Notes under the pieces: model-generated
Told to the model about the DNA's origin: nothing
The model's input: only the letters and a program-made list of their open reading frames with translations
Databases searched by the model: none
Made by a program: the position numbers and the translations under genes
Assembly (NCBI GenBank): GCA_963556195.1
Contig: OY744535.1
Coordinates: 97,327,353-97,391,352, forward strand
Reading direction: 5' to 3'
From: Sepiola atlantica
Taxonomy: Eukaryota; Mollusca; Cephalopoda; Sepiida; Sepiolidae
DNA length: 64,000 nucleotides
Shown here: one piece after another, positions 53,921 through 63,884 of the stretch
Position numbering within the stretch: position 1 is the first letter of the stretch
How the letters are laid out: the number at the start of each line of letters is the position of its first letter

Positions 53921-55976
53921 AGCCCACCAAATAATTTTAAATTTAAACTGTCACTAAATGTGCTGTTAATTCTAACATGACTTTGAGCATTTCTGTACAT
54001 TGCTTTAACAACCTTCACCAACCACTTGTTGGCCCCGAGTTTATGCAAAGCCCACCAAACAATTTTAAATTTAAACTGTCACTAAATGTGCTGTTAATTC
54101 TAACATGACTTTGAGCATTTCTGTACATTGCTTTAACAACCTTCACCAACCACTTGTTAGCCCCGAGTTTATGCAAAGCCCACCAAATAATTTTAAATTT
54201 AAACTGTCACTAAATGTGCTGTTAATTCTAACATGACTTTGAGCATTTCTGTACATTGCTTTAACAACCTTCACCAACCACTTGTTAGCCCCTAGTTTAT
54301 GCGAAGCCCACCAAATAATTTTAAATTTAAACTGTCACTGAATGTGCTGTTAATTCTAACATGACTTTGAGCATTTCTGTACATTGCTTTAACAACCTTC
54401 ACCAACCACTTGTTGGCCCCGAGTTTATGCAAAGCCCACCAAATAATTTTAAATTTAAACTGTCACTAAATGTGCTGTTAATTCTAACATGACTTTGAGC
54501 ATTTCTGTACATTGCTTTAACAACCTTCACCAACCACTTGTTGGCCCCGAGTTTATGCAAAGCCCACCAAATAATTTTAAATTTAAACTGTCACTAAATG
54601 TGCTGTTAATTCTAACATGACTTTGAGCATTTCTGTACATTGCTTTAACAACCTTCACCAACCACTTGTTGGCCCCGAGTTTATGCAAAGCCCACCAAAT
54701 AATTTTAAATTTAAACTGTCACTAAATGTGCTGTTAATTCTAACATGACTTTGAGCATTTCTGTACATTGCTTTAACAACCTTCACCAACGACTAGTTGG
54801 CCCCGAGTTTATTCAAAGCCCACCAAACAATTTTAAATTTAAACTGTCACTAAATGTGCTGTTAATTCTAACATGACTTTGAGCATTTCTGTACATTGCT
54901 TTAACAACCTTCACCAACCACTTGTTGGCCCCGAGTTTATGCAAAGCCCACCAAATAATTTTAAATTTAAACTGTCACTAAATGTGCTGTTAATTCTAAC
55001 ATGACTTTGAGCATTTCTGTACATTGCTTTAACAACCTTCACCAACCACTTGTTGGCCCCGAGTTTATGCAAAGCCCACCAAATAATTTTAAATTTAAAC
55101 TGTCACTAAATGTGCTGTTAATTCTAACATGACTTTGAGCATTTCTGTACATTGCTTTAACAACCTTCACCAACCACTTGTTGGCCCCGAGTTTATGCAA
55201 AGCCCACCAAATAATTTTTAATTTAAACTGTCACTAAATGTGCTGTTAATTCTAACATGACTTTGAGCATTTCTGTACATTGCTTTAACAACCTTCACCA
55301 ACCACTTGTTGGCCCCGAGTTTATGCAAAGCCCACCAAATAATTTTAAATTTAAACTGTCACTAAATGTGCTGTTAATTCTAACATGACTTTGAGCATTT
55401 CTGTACATTGCTTTAACAACCTTCACCAACCACTTGTTAGCCCCTAGTTTATGCGAAGCCCACCAAACAATTTTAAATTTAAACTGTCACTAAATGTGCT
55501 GTTAATTCTAACATGACTTTGAGCATTTCTGTACATTGCTTTAACAACCTTCACCAACCACTTGTTGGCCCCGAGTTTATGCAAAGCCCACCAAATAATT
55601 TTAAATTTAAACTGTCACTAAATGTGCTGTTAATTCTAACATGACTTTGAGCATTTCTGTACATTGCTTTAACAACCTTCACCAACCACTTGTTGGCCCC
55701 GAGTTTATGCAAAGCCCACCAAATAATTTTAAATTTAAACTGTCACTAAATGTGCTGTTAATTCTAACATGACTTTGAGCATTTCTGTACATTGCTTTAA
55801 CAACCTTCACCAACCACTTGTTGGCCCCGAGTTTATGCAAAGCCCACCAAATAATTTTAAATTTAAACTGTCACTAAATGTGCTGTTAATTCTAACATGA
55901 GTTTGAGCATTTCTGTACATTGCTTTAACAACCTTCACCAACCACTTGTTGGCCCCGAGTTTATGCAAAGCCCACC

Positions 55977-56830
55977 AAATCATTTTAAATTTAAACTGTC
56001 ACTAAATGTGCTGTTAATTCTAACATGACTTTGAGCATTTCTGTACATTGCTTTAACAACCTTCACCAACCACTTGTTGGCCCCGAGTTTATGCAAAGCC
56101 CACCAAATAATTTTAAATTTAAACTGTCACTAAATGTGCTGTTAATTCTAACATAACTTTGAGCATTTCTGTACATTGCTTTAACAACCTTCACCAACCA
56201 CTTGTTGGCCCCGAGTTTATGCAAAGCCCACCAAACAATTTTAAATTTAAACTCTCTCTAAATGTGCTGTTAATTCTAACATGACTTTGAGCATTTCTGT
56301 ACATTGCTTTAACAACCTTCACCAACCACTTGTTGGCCCCGAGTTTATGCAAAGCCCACCAAATAATTTTAAATTTAAACTGTCACTAAATGTGCTGTTA
56401 ATTCTAACATGACTTTGAGCATTTCTGTACATTGCTTTAACAACATTCACCAACCACTTGTTGGCCCCGAGTTTATGGAAAGCCCACCAAATAATTTTAA
56501 ATTTAAACTGTCACTAAATGTGCTGTTAATTCTAACATGACTTTGAGCATTTCTGTACATTGCTTGAACAACCTTTACCAACCACTTGTTAGCCCCTAGT
56601 TTATGCAAAGCCCACCAAACAATTTTTAATTTAAACTGTCACTAAATGTGCTGTTAATTCTAACATGACTTTGAGCATTTCTGTACATTGCTTTAACAAC
56701 CTTCACCAACCACTTGTTGGCCCCGAGTTTATGCAAAGCCCACCAAACAATTTTAAATTTAAGCTGTCACTAAATGTGCTGTTAATTCTAACATGACTTT
56801 GAGCATTTCTGTACATTGCTTTAACAACCT
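55977..56830 (-). repeat. Dispersed marker block AAATCATTTT / ACATAACTT / AACATTCACC
   Basis: Copy of the block at 48,681, 7,296 bp (57 monomers) downstream, with AACATTCACC at 56,442 and TATGGAAAGC following. It carries its own private change AACTCTCTCTAAATG near 56,251. Confidence 0.8.
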
Positions 56831-57029
56831 TCACCAACCACTTGTTGGCCCCTAGTTTATGCAAAGCCCACCAAATAATTTTAAATTTAAACTGTCACTA
56901 AATGTGCTGTTAATTCTAACATGACTTTGAGCATTTCTGTACATTGCTTTAACAACCTTCACCAACCACTTGTTGGCCCATAGTTTATGCAAAGCCCACC
57001 AAATAATTTTAAATTTAAACTGTCACTAA

Positions 57030-58180
57030 ATGTGCTGTTAATTCTAACATGACTTTGAGCATTTCTGTACATTGCTTTAACAACCTTCACCAACCACTTG
57101 TTGGCCCCTAGTTTATGCAAAGCCCACCAAATAATTTTAAATTTAAACTGTCACTAAATGTGCTGTTAATTCTAACATGACTTTGAGCATTTCTGTACAT
57201 TGCTTTAACAACCTTCACCAACCACTTGTTAGCCCATAGTTTATGCAAAGCCCACCAAATAATTTTAAATTTAAACTGTCACTAAATGTGCTGTTAATTC
57301 TAACATGACTTTGAGCATTTCTGTACATTGCTTGAAACACCTTTACAAACCACTTGTTAGCCCATAGTTTATGCAAAGCCCACAAAATAATTTTAAATTT
57401 AAACTGTCACTAAATGTGCTGTTAATTCTAACATGACTTTTAGCATTGCTGTACATTGCTTGAACAACCTTCACCAACCACTTGTTAGCCCCTAGTTTAT
57501 GCAAAGCCCACCAAACAATTTTAAATTTAAACTGTCACTAAATGTGCTGTTAATTCTAACATGAATTTGAGCATTTCTGTACATTGCTTTAACAACCTTC
57601 ACCAACCACTTGTTGGCCCCGAGTTTATGCAAAGCCCACCAAATAATTTAAAATTTAAACTGTCACTAAATGTGCTGTTAATTCTAACATGACTTTGAGC
57701 ATTTCTGTACATTGCTTTAACAACCTTCACCAACCACTTGTTAGCCCCTAGTTTATGCAAAGCCCACCAAACAATTTTAAATTTAAACTGTCACTAAATG
57801 TGCTGTTAATTCTAACATGACTTTGAGCATTTCTGTACATTGCTTTAACAACCTTCACCAACCACTTGTTAGCCCCTAGTTTATGCAAAGCCCACCAAAC
57901 AATTTTAAATTAAAACTGTCACTAAATGTGCTGTTAACTCTAACATGACTTTGAGCATTTCTGTACATTGCTTGAACAACCTTTACCAACCACTTGTTAG
58001 CCCCTAGTTTATGCAAAGCCCACCAAACAATTTTAAATTTAAACTGTCACTAAATGTGCTGTTAATTCTAACATGACTTTGAGCATTTCTGTACATTGCT
58101 TTAACAACCTTCACAAACTACTTGTTGGCCCATAGTTTATGCAAAGCCCACCAAACAATTTTAAATTTAAACTGTCACTA
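57030..58180 (-). repeat. 94-monomer-offset segmental repeat, copy 2
   Basis: Counterpart of the 45.0-46.4 kb block: TTGAAACACC at 57,333, CCCACAAAATAATT, ATGAATTTGAGC (about 57,561) and TTCACAAACTAC (about 58,110). The TTGAAACACC unit is present a third time at 63,349, another 47 monomers on. Confidence 0.78.
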
Positions 58181-61100
58181 AATGTGCTGTTAATTCTAAC
58201 ATGACTTTGAGCATTTCTGTACATTGCTTTAACAACCTTCACCAACCACTTGTTGGCCCCGAGTTTATGCAAAGCCCACCAAATAATTTTAAATTTAAAC
58301 TGTCACTAAATGTGCTGTTAATTCTAACATGACTTTGAGCATTTCTGTACATTGCTTTAACAACCTTCACCAACCACTTGTTGGCCCCGAGTTTATGCAA
58401 AGCCCACCAAATAATTTTAAATTTAAACTGTCACTAAATGTGCTGTTAATTCTAACATGACTTTGAGCATTTCTGTACATTGCTTTAAAAACCTTCACAA
58501 ACCACTTGTTGGCCCCGAGTTTATGCAAAGCCCACCAAATAATTTTAAATTTAAACTGTCACTAAATGTGCTGTTAATTCTAACATGACTTTGAGCATTT
58601 CTGTACATTGCTTGAACAACCTTCACCAACCACTTGTTAGCCCCGAGTTTATGCAAAGCCCACCAAACAATTTTAAATTTAAACTGTCACTAAATGTGCT
58701 GTTAATTCTAACATGACTTTGAGCATTTCTGTACATTGCTTTAACAACCTTTACCAACCACTTGTTAGCCCCGAGTTTATGCAAAGCCCACCAAACAATT
58801 TTAAATTTAAACTGTCACTAAATGTGCTGTTAATTCTAACATGACTTTGAGCATTTCTGTACATTGCTTGAACAACCTTTACCAACCACTTGTGAGCCCC
58901 TAGTTTATGCAAAGCCCACCAAACAATTTTAAATTTAAACTGTCACTAAATGTGCTGTTAATTCTAACATGACTTTGAGCATTTCTGTACATTGCTTTAA
59001 CAACCTTCACCAACCACTTGTTGGCCCATAGTTTATGCAAAGCCCACCAAATAATTTTAAATTTAAACTGTCACTAAATGTGCTGTTAATTCTAACATGA
59101 CTTTGAGCATTTCTGTACATTGCTTTAACAACCTTCACCAACCACTTGTTGGCCCCGAGTTTATGCAAAGCCCACCAAATAATTTTAAATTTAAACTGTC
59201 ACTAAATGTGCTGTTAATTCTAACATGACTTTGAGCATTTCTGTACATTGCTTTAACAACCTTCACCAACCACTTGTTGGCCCCGAGTTTATGCAAAGCC
59301 CACCAAATAATTTTAAATTTAAACTGTCACTAAATGTGCTGTTGATTCTAACATGACTTTGAGCATTTCTGTACATTGCTTTAACAACCTTCACCAACCA
59401 CTTGTTGGCCCTGAGTTTATGCAAAGCCCACCAAATAATTTTAAATTTAAACTGTCACTAAATGTGCTGTTAATTCTAACATGACTTTGAGCATTTCTGT
59501 ACATTGCTTTAACAACCTTCACCAACCACTTGTTGGCCCCGAGTTTATGCAAAGCCCACCAAACAATTTTAAATTTAAACTGTCACTAAATGTGCTGTTA
59601 ATTCTAACATGAGTTTGAGCATTTCTGTACATTGCTTTAACAACCTTCACCAACCACTTGTTGGCCCCGAGTTTATGCAAAGCCCACCAAATAATTTTAA
59701 ATTTAAACTGTCACTAAATGTGCTGTTAATTCTAACATGACTTTGAGCATTTCTGTACATTGCTTTAACAACCTTCACCAACCACTTGTTGGCCCCGAGT
59801 TTATGCAAAGCCCACCAAATAATTTTTAATTTAAACTGTCACTAAATGTGCTGTTAATTCTAACATGACTTTGAGCATTTCTGTACATTGCTTGAACAAC
59901 CTTTACCAACCACTTGTTAGCCCCTAGTTTATGCAAAGCCCACCAAACAATTTTAAATTTAACCTGTCACTAAATGTGCTGTTAATTCTAACATGACTTT
60001 GAGCATTTCTGTACATTGCTTTAACCACCTTCACCAACCACTTGTTGGCCCATAGTTTATGCAAAGCCCACCAAATAATTTTAAATTTAAACTGTCACTA
60101 AATGTGCTGGTAATTCTAACATGACTTTGAGCATTTCTGTACATTGCTTGAACAACCTTCACCAACCACTTGTTGGCCCATAGTTTATGCAAAGCGTACC
60201 AAATAATTTTAAATTTAAACTGTCACTAAATGTGCTGTTAATTCTAACATGACTTTGAGCATTTCTGTACATTGCTTGAACAACCTTCACCAACCACTTG
60301 TTAGCCCCTAGTTTATGCAAAGCCCACCAAACAATTTTAAATTTAAACTGTCACTAAATGTGCTGTTAATTCTAACATGACTTTGAGCATTTCTGTACAT
60401 TGCTTTCACAACCTTCACCAACCACTTGTTGGCCCCGAGTTTATGCAAAGCCCACCAAACAATTTTAAATTTAAGCTGTCACTAAATGTGCTGTTAATTC
60501 TAACATGACTTTGAGCATTTCTGTACATTGCTTGAACAACCTTCACCAACCACTTGTTAGCCCCTAGTTTATGCAAAGCCCACCAAACAATTTTAAATTT
60601 AAACTGTCACTAAATGTGCTGTTAATTCTAACATGACTTTGAGCATTTCTGTACATTGCTTTCACAACCTTCACCAACCACTTGTTGGCCCCGAGTTTAT
60701 GCAAAGCCCACCAAACAATTTTAAATTTAAGCTGTCACTAAATGTGCTGTTAATTCTAACATGACTTTGAGCATTTCTGTACATTGCTTTAACAACCATC
60801 ACCAACCACTTGTTGGCCCCTAGTTTATGCAAAGCCCACCAAACAATTTTAAATTTAAACTGTCACTAAATGTGCTGTTAATTCTAACATGACTTTGAGC
60901 ATTTCTGTACATTGCTTTAACAACCTTCACCAACCACTTGTTGGCCCCGAGTTTATGCAAAGCCCACCAAATAATTTTAAATTTAAACTGTCACTAAATG
61001 TGCTGTTAATTCTAACATGACTTTGAGCATTTCTGTACATTGCTTTAACAACCTTCACCAACGACTAGTTGGCCCCGAGTTTATTCAAAGCCCACCAAAT

Positions 61101-62134
61101 AATTTTAAATTTAAACTGTCACTAAATGTGCTGTTAATTCTAACATGACTTTGAGCATTTCTGTACATTGCTTTAACAACCTTCACCAACCACTTGTTGG
61201 CCCCGAGTTTATGCAAAGCCCACCAAATAATTTTAAATTTAAACTGTCACTAAATGTGCTGTTAATTCTAACATGACTTTGAGCATTTCTGTACATTGCT
61301 TTAACAACCTTCACCAACCACTTGTTGGCCCCGAGTTTATGCAAAGCCCACCAAATAATTTTAAATTTAAACTGTCACTAAATGTGCTGTTAATTCTAAC
61401 ATGACTTTGAGCATTTCTGTACATTGCTTTAACAACCTTCACCAACCACTTGTTAGCCCCTAGTTTATGCGTAGCCCACCAAACAATTTTAAATTTAAAC
61501 TGTCACTAAATGTGCTGTTAATTCTAACATGACTTTGAGCATTTCTGTACATTGCTTTAACAACCTTCACCAACCACTTGTTGGCCCCGAGTTTATGCAA
61601 AGCAAACCAAATAATTTTAAATTTAAACTGTCACTAAATGTGCTGTTAATTCTAACATGACTTTGAGCATTTCTGTACATTGCTTTAACAACCTTCACCA
61701 ACCACTTGTTGGCCCCGAGTTTATGCAAAGCCCACCAAATAATTTTAAATTTAAACTGTCACTAAATGTGCTGTTAATTCTAACATGACTTTGAGCATTT
61801 CTGTACATTGCTTTAACAACCTTCACCAACCACTTGTTGGCCCCGAGTTTATGCAAAGCCCACCAAATAATTTTAAATTTAAACTGTCACTAAATGTGCT
61901 GTTAATTCTAACATGACTTTGAGCATTTCTGTACATTGCTTTAACAACCTTCACCAACCACTTGTTCGCCCCGAGTTTATGCAAAGCCCACCAAATCATT
62001 TTAAATTTAAACTGTCACTAAATGTGCTGTTAATTCTAACATGACTTTGAGCATTTATGTACATTGCTTTAACAACCTTCACCAACCACTTGTTGGCCCC
62101 GAGTTTATGCAAAGCCCACCAAATAATTTTAAAT

Positions 62135-62368
62135 TTAAACTGTCACTAAATGTGCTGTTAATTCTAACATAACTTTGAGCATTTCTGTACATTGCTTTAA
62201 CAACCTTAACCAACCACTTGTTGGCCCCGAGTTTATGCAAAGCCCACCAAACAATTTTAAATTTAAACTGTCACTAAATGTGCTGTTAATTCTAACATGA
62301 CTTTGAGCATTTCTGTACATTGCTTTAACAACCTTCACCAACCACTTGTTGGCCCCGAGTTTATGCAA
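62135..62368 (-). pseudogene. LINE reverse-transcriptase fragment relic, 77 codons open
   Basis: Opened by CCTTAACC near 62,204, the same change as at 52,221 but in a different haplotype block (this one also carries the ACATAACTTTG variant). The stop may therefore have been lost independently or moved here by exchange. The RT-like residues are as in the other copies. It starts at TTG, ends at TAA and contains no catalytic motif. Confidence 0.55.
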
Positions 62369-62462
62369 AGCCCACCAAATAATTTTAAATTTAAACTGTC
62401 ACTAAATGTGCTGTTAATTCTAACATGACTTTGAGCATTTCTGTACATTGCTTTAACAACAT

Positions 62463-62651
62463 TCACCAACCACTTGTTGGCCCCGAGTTTATTGAAAGCC
62501 CACCAAATAATTTTAAATTTAAACTGTCACTAAATGTGCTGTTAATTCTAACATGACTTTGAGCATTTCTGTACATTGCTTGAACAACCTTTACCAACCA
62601 CTTGTTAGCCCCTAGTTTATGCAAAGCCCACCAAACAATTTTAAATTTCAA
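62463..62651 (-). pseudogene. LINE reverse-transcriptase fragment relic, 62 codons open
   Basis: The frame reads KFKIVWWALHKLGANKW, then AMYRNAQSHVRIN, giving the longest N-terminal reach into the RT segment among these frames. The TTG start comes from a rare ATTTCAACTG change near 62,649. The unit is type A-like, encoding Gln before AMY where type B has Lys. The second half is out of frame and carries Ser in place of Cys from TTTATTGAAAG. It ends at the usual TGA. Confidence 0.6.
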
Positions 62652-63882
62652 CTGTCACTAAATGTGCTGTTAATTCTAACATGACTTTGAGCATTTCTGT
62701 ACATTGCTTTAACAACCTTCACCAACCACTTGTTGGCCCTGAGTTTATGCAAAGCCCACCAAACAATTTTAAATTTAAGCTGTCACTAAATGTGCTGTTA
62801 ATTCTAACATGACTTTGAGCATTTCTGTACATTGCTTTAACAACCTTCACCAACCACTTGTTGGCCCCTAGTTTATGCAAAGCCCACCAAACAATTTTAA
62901 ATTTAAACTGTCACTAAATGTGCTGTTAATTCTAACATGACTTTGAGCATTTCTGTACATTGCTTTAACAACCTTCACCAACCACTTGTTAGCCCATAGT
63001 TTATGCAAAGCCCACCAAATAATTTTAAATTTAAACTGTCACTAAATGTGCTGTTTATTCTAACATGACTTTGAGCATTTCTGTACATTGCTTTAACAAC
63101 CTTCACCAACCACTTGTTGGCCCCTAGTTTATGCAAAGCCCACCAAACAATTTTAAATTTAAACTGTCACTAAATGTGCTGTTAATTCTAACATGACTTT
63201 GAGCATTTCTGTATATTGCTTTAACAACCTTCACCAACCACTTGTTAGCCCATAGTTTATGCAAAGCCCACCAAATAATTTTAAATTTAAACTGTCACTA
63301 AATGTGCTGTTAATTCTAACATGACTTTGAGCATTTCTGTACATTGCTTGAAACACCTTTACCAACCACTTGTTAGCCCATAGTTTATGCAAAGCCCACC
63401 AAATAATTTTAAATTTGAACTGTCACTAAATGTGCTGTTAATTCTAACATGACTTTTAGCATTTCTGTACATTGCTTGAACAACCTTCACCAACCACTTG
63501 TTAGCCCATAGTTTATGCAAAGCCCACCAAACAATTTTAAATTTAAACTGTCACTAAATGTGCTGTTAATTCTAACATGACTTTTAGCATTTCTGTACAT
63601 TGCTTGAACAACCTTCACCAACCACTTGTTAGCCCATAGTTTATGCAAAGCCCACCAAATAATTTTAAATTTAAACTGTCACTAAATGTGCTGTTAATTC
63701 TAACATGACTTTGAGCATTTCTGTACATTGCTTTAACAACCTTCACCAACCACTTGTGAGCCCCGAGTTTATGCAAAGCCCACCAAACAATTTTAAATTT
63801 AAACTGTCACTAAATGTGCTGTTAATTCTAACATGACTTTGAGCATTTCTGTACATTGCTTTAACAACCTTCACCAACCACT

Positions 63883-63884
63883 TT
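63883..63884. other. Single-base deletion 3 (127-bp monomer)
   Basis: CCACTTGTTGGCCC reads CCACTTTTGGCCC here, missing the G. Monomer starts move from 1 + 128n to 128n, so the last base of the window is the first base of the next monomer. Confidence 0.9.

Larger units (their letters stand above)
50435..55460 (-). repeat. 12-monomer higher-order repeat, about four copies
   Basis: The marker AACGACTAGTTGG with TTTATTCAAAG begins near 50,435, 51,971, 53,507 and 54,787 (spacings 12, 12 and 10 monomers). Its partner marker TATGCGAAGC lies at 51,229, 52,765, 54,301 and 55,453 (spacings 12, 12 and 9). The two middle copies also share CACTGAATG (52,801 and 54,337) and the CCTTAAC change. The last copy is shorter by whole monomers. 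This is the clearest multi-copy higher-order repeat in the window. Confidence 0.88.
61993..62850 (-). repeat. Dispersed marker block AAATCATTTT / ACATAACTT / AACATTCACC
   Basis: Copy of the block at 55,977, 6,016 bp (47 monomers) downstream, with AACATTCACC at 62,458. The GGAAAG marker here reads TTATTGAAAGC. The last two relic frames of the window fall inside this block. Confidence 0.78.

Noticed and set aside
29624..62651. Minus-strand ORFs of 60-77 codons as real small protein genes
   Set aside because: They start at TTG, are half out of frame across a monomer junction, open only through single stop-removing changes, and lie inside a satellite. They are described as LINE relics instead.
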